Of a DNA stretch of 6,174 bases, positions 1 to 6,096 are shown piece by piece. The stretch is from the NCBI GenBank assembly GCA_003662515.1, contig QMYF01000037.1, forward strand, positions 1 through 6,174, written 5' to 3'. The notes under the pieces were generated by a model. It worked only from the letters and a program-made list of their open reading frames with translations. It did no database searches and was not told where the DNA came from. Positions within the stretch are counted from its first letter, which is position 1, and each line of letters opens with the position of its first letter. The DNA is from Candidatus Hecatellales archaeon (GTDB lineage: Archaea > Thermoproteota > Bathyarchaeia > Hecatellales > Hecatellaceae). Made by a program: the position numbers and the translations under genes.

Positions 1-1262
1 AGCAGGGAGCTTCCATGCCCTTAAGCCAGGTCTTCGAGCAGGCCAAGCTTCCCAGGGAGAAAGTTAATATTGCGCTCGGCTGGCTGGTGAGGAAGGGCTG
101 GGGGGAAATCGTTAAGGGCGCCGGGCTGCTTAAAGCCACCCTCGCAGAGCCTCCCGCCGAAGGAGACGACGAGAAGCTGCTCAGCCTCCTAGCCCGGAAA
201 GGCGAGCTCGACGGGGAGGCTGTCAAGGCTGAAGGCCTCGAGCAGGCCTTAAACCAGCTTAAAAGGCGAGGCCTCCTAGAGGTGAAAGAGCAGAAGGTTT
301 GGAGGCTGAGCCTCACCGAGGGGGGCTGGAGGGCGGCTGAAAGTCTTCCCACCCAGCTGGAAGCCAAACCTGTGGTAACCCTGCTTACCGGGGAGCTCCT
401 GCGCTCGGGGAAATGGCGGAAGGTAGAGTTTCAACGCTACGATGTTACGGCTAGGCCTCCCAGCCTCTACCCCGGCAAGAAACATTTCTACCTTGAATTC
501 CTCGAGGAGGTAAGGGATATCCTGCTTTCCATGGGGTTTGAGGAGGCCTGGGGCCCCTACGTGGAAACTGAATTCTGGAATTTCGACGTGCTCTTCCAGC
601 CTCAAGACCATCCAGCCCGGGAAATCCACGACAGCTACCAGCTTAAAAACCCCGCCAAGGGCAGGCTCCCCCCAAAGAGAATCGTTTCAGCCGTAAGGAG
701 AACCCATGAGGACGGGTGGAAGACAGGCTCGAAAGGCTGGCGTTACAGGTGGAACCCTGAGATTGCTAGGAGGCTGGTTTTGAGAACCCAGACCACAGCG
801 GTTTCAGCTCGAAGCCTTGCAGGCGGCGTGAAGCCTCCGCTGAAAATTTTCTGCCTCTCAAAGGTTTTCCGGCCTGACGTTTTAGACGCGAAGCACTCCA
901 TGGAGTTCCACCAGTGCGACGGCATCATGGGCGACTGGAATTTAACCCTACGCCACCTGCTCGGCTTCTTCGTGGAGTTCTGCGGGCGGCTGGGCTTTAA
1001 AGAGGTGAAGTTTGCCCCCAGCTATTTCCCCTTCACCGAGCCCAGCGTAGAGGTTTTCGTTAAGCATCCCCGGCTGGGATGGGTGGAGATAGCTGGCTCC
1101 GGAGTTTTCCGGCCTGAGGTCACCCTTCCGCTGGGAGTGAAATTTCCGGTTTTGGCGTGGGGCGCCGGGATAGGCAGACTAGCTATGATAAGGCTTGGCA
1201 TAGACGACATTCGGGAGCTTCACACCCAGAAGCTGGACATGTTGAGGAGGTTTAAAGTTTAA
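1..1262 (+). CDS. pheS: Phenylalanyl-tRNA synthetase alpha subunit, 5'-truncated by the window edge
   Basis: This is the catalytic alpha subunit of the alpha2beta2 class II PheRS, which activates phenylalanine with ATP and charges tRNA-Phe in the cytoplasm. The reading frame is open to the window edge (codons begin at base 3), so the ATG at base 15 is probably internal; homologues carry more N-terminal sequence. Counting from that Met, residues 1-110 look like helical winged-helix modules that bind tRNA. Class II motif 1 lies around 170-208 (FWNFDVLFQPQDHPARE at 187-203). RTQTTAVSAR is at 257-266. Motif 2 covers 281-303 (KVFRPD, then HSMEFHQCDG). FPFTEPS at 338-344 forms the phenylalanine pocket, and motif 3 is GAGIGRLAMI at 383-392. 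All catalytic motifs look intact. The stop codon overlaps the pheT start, as expected for two subunits made together. Family assignment is firm; only the true start is unseen. Confidence 0.96.
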   Translation, partial: QGASMPLSQVFEQAKLPREKVNIALGWLVRKGWGEIVKGAGLLKATLAEPPAEGDDEKLLSLLARKGELDGEAVKAEGLEQALNQLKRRGLLEVKEQKVWRLSLTEGGWRAAESLPTQLEAKPVVTLLTGELLRSGKWRKVEFQRYDVTARPPSLYPGKKHFYLEFLEEVRDILLSMGFEEAWGPYVETEFWNFDVLFQPQDHPAREIHDSYQLKNPAKGRLPPKRIVSAVRRTHEDGWKTGSKGWRYRWNPEIARRLVLRTQTTAVSARSLAGGVKPPLKIFCLSKVFRPDVLDAKHSMEFHQCDGIMGDWNLTLRHLLGFFVEFCGRLGFKEVKFAPSYFPFTEPSVEVFVKHPRLGWVEIAGSGVFRPEVTLPLGVKFPVLAWGAGIGRLAMIRLGIDDIRELHTQKLDMLRRFKV

Positions 1263-2938
1263 TGCCCACGGTAACCTTCGAGCCGGAAGACCTTTACAGG
1301 CTGCTGGGCTTCAGGCTTCCCTTGGAAAGGCTGGAGCAGCTTCTCCCCCTCATCAAATGCGAGGTTAAAGAGGCTTCCCCGGAAATGGTGTCCGTAGAGG
1401 TTACGGCGGATAGGCCTGACCTATTCTCAGCTGAGGGTATAGCCCGCCTGCTTAAAGGCTTCTTGGGGAAGGCCGAAGGCTCCCCCAAATATAGGGTGGC
1501 TAAAAGCCGGGTTAAAGTTAAGGTTTCAAGGATGGTTCGACGGGTTAGACCCCGCATTGTCTGCGCGGTGGTTAGGGGAGTATCCTTCACCGAAAGCTCC
1601 ATCGCCCAGCTTATGCAGCTCCAGGAGAAGCTTCATGAAACCCTGTGCCGGAGGAGAAGTAAGGCGTCCATAGGCATCTACGATTTAGACAAGGTTAAGC
1701 CTCCCATAACCTATACGGCTCTGAAGCCTGAGAAGATAAGGTTCACCCCGCTGGAGGAGTCTAAGCCCCTCTCAGCCGAGGAAATCCTAACGCAGACCAG
1801 TAAAGGTTTAGAATACGCCCACCTTTTGAGGGGTCTTCCCCGGTATCCCCTCCTCGTGGACAGGGAAGGCCAAGTCCTATCCATGCCTCCCATCATAAAC
1901 AGCGAGGAAACCAAGGTAACCGTGGAAACCAGAAACCTGTTCATCGACGCCACAGGCTTCAACCCTGAACTGCTCGAGGAAGCTGTAAGCGTTCTCGTCT
2001 CCAGCCTGGCTGAGCGAGGCGCCAAGGTGGAGGCGGTTCAAGTCGAATATGAAGGAGGAGGGAAGGTTTGGACCTGCCAGCTGAAGCCCAGAAAGATGAC
2101 GGTTAACCCTGCCGAAGTGAACAGGCTGCTCGGCTTCAATCTTCCGTCTGGAAGGATGGCGAAACTGCTTAGAAGGATGAGGTTTGACGTGGAGGCTTCC
2201 AATGGGAGGTTGAAGGTTTCCATTCCGCCTTTCCGCAGCGACATTCTCCACCCGGTGGACCTAGCCGAGGAGGTAGCTATAGCCTACGGCTACCACCGCA
2301 TAAAGCCGGAGCCTTTAAGGCTTCCCACCGTCGGCTCCCTCCTGCCCGCCAGCCAGGCTTCCCGGAGGATCCGCAGCCTCATAGCTGGCTACGGCTTCCA
2401 GGAGACAGCCAGCTACCTGCTCTCCAGCCGGGAAACCCAGTTTGAAAGGATGGGAGTAAAAAGCGGCGAGGCTGTCGAGCTTGCCAACCCAACCAGCCAG
2501 GAATACAGCATAGTGAGGGTTTGGCTTCTACCCTGCCTCCTAGAATTCCTCTCGAAAAACGTTCATGTGGATTATCCTCAGAAGGTTTTCGAGCTGGGAG
2601 ACGTGGTGCTTCCAGACGTGGAAGCTGAAACGGCTACCAGGGTGGAAACCAGGCTGGCTGCAGCCATATGCAACTTCAAGGTGAGCTATGAAGATGTGCA
2701 GGCTCTGGCTTACAGCCTCCTCGAGCAGTTGGGGGTGGAAGGCTGGAGAGTGGAAGCCTTCGAGCATCCCAGCTTCCTCCCAGGGAGAACAGCCAGACTC
2801 CTCCTGGGAGAAGTAGAGATAGGGCTCCTAGGCGAAATCCACCCTGCGGTGCTGGAGGCTTTCCGCCTGGTTAACCCTGTAGCCGCCATGGAGCTTAACC
2901 TCTCAAAAATCTTCCCTGAAACCTTTAAAGGTAAATAA
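1262..2938 (+). CDS. pheT: Phenylalanyl-tRNA synthetase beta subunit (archaeal type)
   Basis: This is the non-catalytic beta subunit of PheRS, needed for tRNA-Phe binding and, in this family, hydrolysis of mischarged Tyr-tRNA-Phe. At 558 residues it has the usual archaeal/eukaryotic length and lacks the bacterial N-terminal EMAP-like extension. The N-terminal module includes VEVTADRPDLFSAEG at 45-59. The B3/B4 (editing) region runs from about 112 to 232, with QEKLHETLCRRRSKASIGIY at 121-140 and SMPPIINSEETKV at 207-219. A B5 domain covers about 279-348 (VNPAEVNRLLGF, then PPFRSDILHPVDLAEE). A degenerate class II catalytic-like core fills about 355-558. The ATG shares one base with the pheS TAA, and GAGGAGG at 1244-1250 lies 11 bases upstream, suggesting translational coupling. 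No frameshift or missing domain was seen. Confidence 0.96.
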   Translation: MPTVTFEPEDLYRLLGFRLPLERLEQLLPLIKCEVKEASPEMVSVEVTADRPDLFSAEGIARLLKGFLGKAEGSPKYRVAKSRVKVKVSRMVRRVRPRIVCAVVRGVSFTESSIAQLMQLQEKLHETLCRRRSKASIGIYDLDKVKPPITYTALKPEKIRFTPLEESKPLSAEEILTQTSKGLEYAHLLRGLPRYPLLVDREGQVLSMPPIINSEETKVTVETRNLFIDATGFNPELLEEAVSVLVSSLAERGAKVEAVQVEYEGGGKVWTCQLKPRKMTVNPAEVNRLLGFNLPSGRMAKLLRRMRFDVEASNGRLKVSIPPFRSDILHPVDLAEEVAIAYGYHRIKPEPLRLPTVGSLLPASQASRRIRSLIAGYGFQETASYLLSSRETQFERMGVKSGEAVELANPTSQEYSIVRVWLLPCLLEFLSKNVHVDYPQKVFELGDVVLPDVEAETATRVETRLAAAICNFKVSYEDVQALAYSLLEQLGVEGWRVEAFEHPSFLPGRTARLLLGEVEIGLLGEIHPAVLEAFRLVNPVAAMELNLSKIFPETFKGK

Positions 2939-2956
2939 GCTTCAGTTTCGCCTCTA

Positions 2957-2961
2957 TTTTT
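2957..2961 (+). terminator. Possible T-run terminator after pheT
   Basis: Five consecutive T residues lie 18 bases beyond the pheT stop. Archaeal RNA polymerase often terminates at such T-rich tracts without a strong hairpin, so this may end the pheST transcript. The same CTATTTTT stretch could instead act as a weak TATA element for the RNA candidate that begins about 25 bases further on. Sequence alone cannot separate the two readings. Confidence 0.3.
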
Positions 2962-2980
2962 GAAGCCGAATCCGCCTGGA

Positions 2981-3200
2981 GGGGGCATTAACCCCGCGGG
3001 GACGGGGCCGGACTAGGAAGCGTTCTCAAGCGCTACCGATGATGGAAGGCCTAACCCAGCCGCGGAACATCCTCTCCAGGCGGCGGTAGGGAGGCTCCGG
3101 CGCACCTGGCCCGATAAGGAGAGAGCTCGGCTGAGGTGAGCGTAAAGCTCAACCGTGAGGCCGAGTGTTGTTATTCGGGCTACAGCCGGAGCCTCCACCC
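2981..3200 (+). ncRNA. Candidate structured non-coding RNA of unknown class
   Basis: No credible protein lies between pheT and tyrS, but the interval is packed with complementary segments, all nested and compatible. They include: a GGGG/CCCC hairpin (2982-2985 with 2992-2995); CTACCG/CGGTAG (3033-3038 with 3084-3089) enclosing CCGC/GCGG (3060-3063 with 3080-3083); and a long arm closed by 12 perfect pairs (3090-3101 with 3185-3196). Inside that arm are GCCCGA-TAA with TTA-T-TCGGGC (3109-3117 with 3171-3180, one bulged T), CTCGGCT/GGCCGAG (3126-3132 with 3159-3165, last pair a wobble) and an apical hairpin at 3135-3154. The last helix ends just before an A-run and TTTT at 3208-3211. I found no RNase P, SRP, 5S or tRNA hallmark. 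It may be an independent RNA or the leader of tyrS. Strand is inferred from neighbours; exact ends are guesses. Confidence 0.55.
3126..3165 (+). other. Kink-turn-like module in the apical arm of the RNA candidate
   Basis: The stem CTCGGCT/GGCCGAG (3126-3132 with 3159-3165) is followed by GA on the 5' strand (3133-3134) facing GA on the 3' strand (3157-3158). That arrangement allows two tandem sheared G-A pairs. Next come two unpaired bases on the 3' side (GT, 3155-3156) and a second stem (3135-3141 with 3147-3154, one bulged A) capped by the loop GTAAA. This is close to the kink-turn layout bound by archaeal L7Ae in box C/D, H/ACA and RNase P RNAs. The classical form has a three-base bulge, so the match is imperfect. 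Confidence 0.35.
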
Positions 3201-3213
3201 AAAAACCTTTTAC
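3201..3213 (+). promoter_or_regulatory. Possible BRE/TATA promoter of tyrS
   Basis: An A-rich stretch (AAAAAC, 3201-3206) followed by CTTTTAC (3207-3213) resembles a weak archaeal BRE plus TATA box. Placing transcription start about 26 bases downstream puts it near 3236. That would give a short leader containing the Shine-Dalgarno site at 3262-3266 used by the TTG start at 3274. The box departs from the TTTATA-like consensus, and the T-run could also be a termination signal for the RNA just upstream. Confidence 0.3.
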
Positions 3214-3273
3214 CCTGCTAGGAGCCTTCAGCTTTAGAACGTGTTTGAAGGCTTTGGGAAAGGGAGCTTCCCC

Positions 3274-4377
3274 TTGAACGTCGACGAGAAACTGAAGCTT
3301 GTGGAAAGAAACACGGAGGAAATCGTAACCTTCGAGGAGCTTAGAAGCCTCCTTAAGGAGGAAGGTTTTAAGCCTAAAGCCTACTGGGGCTTCGAACCTT
3401 CAGGCCTCATGCACCTGGGCACAGGTCTAGTCTGCGGATACAAGATACTTGACCTAGTGGAGGCAGGCTTCGACTTCACCATTTTCCTGGCGGACTGGCA
3501 TGCCTGGATTAACGGGAAGCTGGGAGGCTCCATGGAGAACATCCGCTTCTGCGGCGAATACCTTCGCGAAGGCTTCACCGCCCTCGGCCTGACACCCGAC
3601 AGGGTTCACTACCGCTGGGCCTCCGAGCTTGTGGAAAAATCCGAATACTGGGAAACCCTGCTGAGGGTTGCTAAGAACGTCACGCTTCCCAGGGTTTCCC
3701 GAGCCCTACCCATCCTGGGGAGGCAGCTCGGGCAAACCGATGTGGAGTTCGCCTGGCTCATCTACCCTTGCATGCAGGTTACAGACATTTTCGTGATGGG
3801 GTTGGACTGCGCCTGCGCCGGGATAGACCAGCGTAAAGCCCACATGCTTGCGAGGGATGTAGCTGGGAAGCTTGGCTTCAAGAAGCCTGTCTGCGTTCAC
3901 ACCCATCTGCTTCCCGGCCTTCAAGGCCCCAAAGCCAAAATGGGCGCCACCTACGATGAGGATGAGAGGGTAAACCTACAAATCGAGGCTAAAATGTCTA
4001 AAAGCCAGCCTAAAACCTGCATTTACGTGCATGATCCACCTGAAGAGGTGGAGAGGAAGCTTCGGGCAGCCTACTGTCCGCCCAGGATGGTTGAAGGCAA
4101 CCCCGTAATGGAAATCGCCAAATACATAATCTTTGGCCGGGGACCTCGAACCCTAAAGATTCCGAGGGAGGAGAAGTATGGGGGCCCCCTCGAAGTTTCC
4201 AGCTATGAGGAGCTCGAGAAAATCTACGTGCTGGGTAAGCTTCACCCCTTAGACTTGAAGAACGCTGTGGCTGAAGCCTTAAACGAGATTTTGGAGCCTT
4301 TCAGGAAACATTTTAAAGGGAGGGAGGCAATGCTGGAACGGATGATGGAGCTGGAAGGGTTAAGGGAGGGAGCCTAA
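3274..4377 (+). CDS. tyrS: Tyrosyl-tRNA synthetase (archaeal type)
   Basis: This is a class I aminoacyl-tRNA synthetase that charges tRNA-Tyr. Numbering from the TTG at 3274 (367 residues), the Rossmann core carries AYWGFEPSG with Tyr37 and the HIGH-type motif HLGTG at 47-51. ADWHAWINGKLGG follows, then NVTLPRV and YPCMQVTDIF, with Tyr164, Gln168 and Asp171 as expected tyrosine-pocket residues. AGIDQRKAHMLARD contains Gln186, and KMSKS is at 240-244. The C-terminal anticodon-binding part includes LHPLDLKNAVAE. The pattern matches the longer Pyrococcus/Aeropyrum form more than the short Methanocaldococcus one. I prefer TTG 3274 because GGGAG (3262-3266) lies 7 bases upstream and homologues begin right at the equivalent of VDEKLKLVERNTEE. 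An in-frame GTG at 3241 would add 11 residues, but its nearest GGAG is 16 bases away. The stop is followed directly by the Toprim gene. Confidence 0.94.
   Translation: MNVDEKLKLVERNTEEIVTFEELRSLLKEEGFKPKAYWGFEPSGLMHLGTGLVCGYKILDLVEAGFDFTIFLADWHAWINGKLGGSMENIRFCGEYLREGFTALGLTPDRVHYRWASELVEKSEYWETLLRVAKNVTLPRVSRALPILGRQLGQTDVEFAWLIYPCMQVTDIFVMGLDCACAGIDQRKAHMLARDVAGKLGFKKPVCVHTHLLPGLQGPKAKMGATYDEDERVNLQIEAKMSKSQPKTCIYVHDPPEEVERKLRAAYCPPRMVEGNPVMEIAKYIIFGRGPRTLKIPREEKYGGPLEVSSYEELEKIYVLGKLHPLDLKNAVAEALNEILEPFRKHFKGREAMLERMMELEGLREGA
4364..4372 (+). promoter_or_regulatory. Strong Shine-Dalgarno site that points to the ACG start of the Toprim gene
   Basis: GGGAGGGAG sits inside the last codons of tyrS and ends five bases before the ACG at 4378, immediately after the tyrS TAA. 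This is near-ideal spacing for initiation at 4378. No ATG, GTG or TTG in this frame lies between the stop and base 4483, so the site is the main evidence for where translation of the downstream frame begins. Confidence 0.6.
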
Positions 4378-4806
4378 ACGGCTTCAACCCTCAAAGGGCT
4401 TTCCAAAGCTGAAAGGGATGAGAGAGCGCTTCTCCTGCTCGAAGCCTTAAACGAGAAAGCAGGGGAGGGAGCCCTCATCCTCGTGGAGGGCAGAAGGGAT
4501 GCCGAAGCCCTGGAAAGGCTGGGAGTTAAAGGGGAATTCCTCTGCGTTAAGGCTGGGGGAAGCCTTCCGGAAACCCTCAGCCGCCTCGAGCTTGAAGCTG
4601 AAGGCAGGGAAATCATCGTCCTCACCGATTTCGATAGGGGAGGCGTAGAATTGGCTATGCAGGTTTCCCGAAAGCTGGAGGAGAAAGGCTTCCATCCCAA
4701 CCTTGAATTCTGGCTTCGACTGAAAGCTTTAATGTCGCGGCAGGTTAAAGACATGGAGGGCTTAGCTTCCTATCTTGAAAACGTTAAAAGGAAGCTTAGC
4801 CTCTAA
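4378..4806 (+). CDS. Small Toprim-domain protein (UPF0292-like), apparent ACG start
   Basis: A single-domain Toprim protein of 142 residues if read from ACG 4378. Toprim domains coordinate Mg2+ in primases, topoisomerases and some nucleases; the precise job of this archaeal family is unknown to me. Residues 1-30 look helical. The first strand ends in LILVEGRRD (catalytic Glu37), LTDFDRGG gives the DxD pair Asp84/Asp86, and KDMEGLASYL near 124-133 is a family-like C-terminal motif. The first conventional start, GTG 4483, would begin at the Val of VEGRRD and delete the first strand, so it is unlikely to give a folded protein. The frame is open from the tyrS stop, and GGGAGGGAG lies five bases before ACG 4378. 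Either a non-standard start is used, or an ATG has mutated or been misread to ACG. It is probably co-transcribed with tyrS. Confidence 0.82.
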   Translation, partial: TASTLKGLSKAERDERALLLLEALNEKAGEGALILVEGRRDAEALERLGVKGEFLCVKAGGSLPETLSRLELEAEGREIIVLTDFDRGGVELAMQVSRKLEEKGFHPNLEFWLRLKALMSRQVKDMEGLASYLENVKRKLSL

Positions 4807-4810
4807 TAGG

Positions 4811-4884
4811 TTGAACCTTCCAGCGGCAGTGGAAGCCTAAAACAGCAGGTTTGAAGGTTCCCGGCCATGCCTTCCACCGTTCAA
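4811..4884 (+). repeat. Overlapping inverted repeats upstream of dnaG
   Basis: Two mutually exclusive foldings are visible. In one, GAACCTTC (4813-4820) pairs perfectly with GAAGGTTC (4853-4860). In the other, TTGAAC (4811-4816) pairs with GTTCAA (4879-4884) and GTGGAAG (4829-4835) with CTTCCAC (4871-4877). The segment fills most of the gap between the Toprim gene and dnaG. It could act as a terminator, an RNA switch or a protein-binding site; no T-run follows it, which argues against a simple terminator. Confidence 0.45.
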
Positions 4885-4901
4885 AATAACTGTTTGGAGG
4901 T
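4883..4901 (+). promoter_or_regulatory. dnaG ribosome binding site with an AT-rich element just upstream
   Basis: GGAGGT at 4896-4901 lies 8 bases before the TTG at 4910 and decides that start. AAAATAAC at 4883-4890 is the only AT-rich block nearby and resembles a TATA box. A transcript started about 25 bases after it would begin at the start codon and lose the ribosome binding site, so the promoter is probably elsewhere or dnaG is read from upstream. The ribosome binding site is much better supported than the promoter. Confidence 0.5.
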
Positions 4902-4909
4902 GTTCACGC

Positions 4910-6067
4910 TTGACAGGTTCATCTTCCACTCCAACCGCAAAATATCTAATTCAAGCCCGCTTCGAGGTAAATGGAATAGTTGAGAAGCCTGACGTTATAG
5001 GGGCCATCTTCGGCCAGACGGAAGGACTCTTCGGCCCGGAATTCGACCTGAGAGAGCTCCAGAAAAACAATAGGATTGGCCGAATTGAGGTTGAGCTGAA
5101 AAACGAGCATAACAAGACTGTGGGAACCATCACGGTTACCTCAAGCCTTAACATGGCTGCCACAGCCCTCATCGCCGCCGCCATCGAAAGCGTGGACAGG
5201 GTTGGACCTAAAGAAGCCAAAATCTGGATTGAACGCATCGGCGACATTCGCGAGGCTAAACGTAAAAACATTGTTCGCAGAGCCAAGGAGCTCATAAAGA
5301 AGTGGAGTGTGGAGACTGCTCCCGACGTTGAAGAGCTTATCCGCGAGGTTTCCGAAGCCGTTAGGTCACATGAGATTTCAACCTACGGGCCTGAGCAGCT
5401 TCCAGCAGGCCCCGACGTGCACAATTCGTCCTCCATTATTCTCGTAGAGGGGAGGGCTGACGTTCACAACCTGCTTCGCTGCGGCATCAGAAACGTGATA
5501 GCCATTGGAGGAGCCAAAGTCCCCGAAACCATTGTTCAGCTTAGCAAGGAGAAGGAGGTCACCGTCTTCCTGGACGGCGACAGGGCTGGAGACCTCATCC
5601 TCAAAGAGCTCATGCAGACAGCCAAGGTGGACTATGTGGCTAGGGCTCCGCCTGGAAAAGAGGTGGAAGAGCTCTCCTGCAGGGAAATTCATGAAGCCTT
5701 GGCCAGGAAGGTTCCGGCGGCTGAAGCTAGGCTTAAACATGCCAGGGTGGCTGCCCACCCCAAAGTGGTGGAGGCTGTAAACCAGCTTAAGGGAACCCTT
5801 GAAGCCATCCTCTTCGACGAAAACTATGAGCAGATAGCTAGGCTTCCCGTTGGAGAGCTTGCGGAAAGACTTCCCAACTTTAAAGATGCGGCAGTAATCG
5901 TTTTTGATGGTAGGGTTACCCAGCGGCTTGTAGACATAGCCTCCGACCTAGGCGTAAAACTCATCGTTGGCGACAGGATTTCCGACATGGTTAAACGGCC
6001 TGTCAACCTTCGAATTCTAACCTTCGACGATGTGGCTCCCAGCCCTCCCAAAGCCGGTGAAGAGTAA
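4910..6067 (+). CDS. dnaG: Archaeal DnaG-like Toprim protein (primase / exosome-associated)
   Basis: In archaea, DnaG has been shown to be a stable part of the RNA exosome, helping recruit poly(A)-rich substrates, and to have primer-synthesis activity in some species. This 385-residue protein shows the archaeal layout. There is no bacterial zinc-binding domain; a conserved N-terminal region (KYLIQARFEVNG, EKPDVIGAIFGQTEGLFGPE) covers about 11-60. A helical segment (RIGDIREAKRKNIVRRAKEL) follows. The Toprim domain has IILVEGRADVHNLL with Glu180, and FLDGDRAGD with Asp222/Asp224. A C-terminal region of about 140 residues completes it. Key residues are intact and length is normal or slightly short. 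The TTG start is supported by GGAGGT 8 bases upstream and by the position of KYLI near the N terminus, as in relatives. It follows another Toprim gene after a 103-base gap. Confidence 0.95.
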   Translation: MTGSSSTPTAKYLIQARFEVNGIVEKPDVIGAIFGQTEGLFGPEFDLRELQKNNRIGRIEVELKNEHNKTVGTITVTSSLNMAATALIAAAIESVDRVGPKEAKIWIERIGDIREAKRKNIVRRAKELIKKWSVETAPDVEELIREVSEAVRSHEISTYGPEQLPAGPDVHNSSSIILVEGRADVHNLLRCGIRNVIAIGGAKVPETIVQLSKEKEVTVFLDGDRAGDLILKELMQTAKVDYVARAPPGKEVEELSCREIHEALARKVPAAEARLKHARVAAHPKVVEAVNQLKGTLEAILFDENYEQIARLPVGELAERLPNFKDAAVIVFDGRVTQRLVDIASDLGVKLIVGDRISDMVKRPVNLRILTFDDVAPSPPKAGEE

Positions 6068-6096
6068 GGTTAGATTCTTCCTCCTGGGAGAAGGCG

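Noticed and set aside
1877..2251. Antisense open frame of 124 codons inside pheT (and similar ones inside pheS, tyrS and dnaG)
   Set aside because: It lies opposite a strongly conserved gene, has no recognisable domain, and its composition is that of a reversed GC-rich coding strand.
2981..3001. GGGG/CCCC hairpin and CCCCGCGGGG palindrome as a pheT terminator
   Set aside because: No T-run follows. The T5 tract lies upstream of it at 2957-2961, so it fits better as the 5' part of the RNA candidate.
3013..3198. Reverse-strand frame of 61 codons in the pheT-tyrS gap
   Set aside because: It has no recognisable motif, and its sequence is explained by the paired stems of the RNA candidate.
2939..3240. 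RNase P RNA, SRP RNA, 5S rRNA or tRNA as the identity of the structured element
   Set aside because: I looked on both strands for the AGGAAAGTC and ACAGAA cores of RNase P, the GGAAG-type helix 8 of SRP RNA, and a T-arm GGTTCGA sequence. None is present.
4483..4806. Toprim gene starting at GTG 4483 (107 residues)
   Set aside because: It would begin at the Val just before the catalytic Glu and lose the first Toprim strand and the N-terminal helix. No ribosome binding site sits at usual spacing comparable to the one at 4364-4372.
5505..5780. Plus-strand frame of 91 codons inside dnaG
   Set aside because: It is an out-of-frame shadow of the intact dnaG Toprim region, rich in Arg, Ser and Lys, with no domain.
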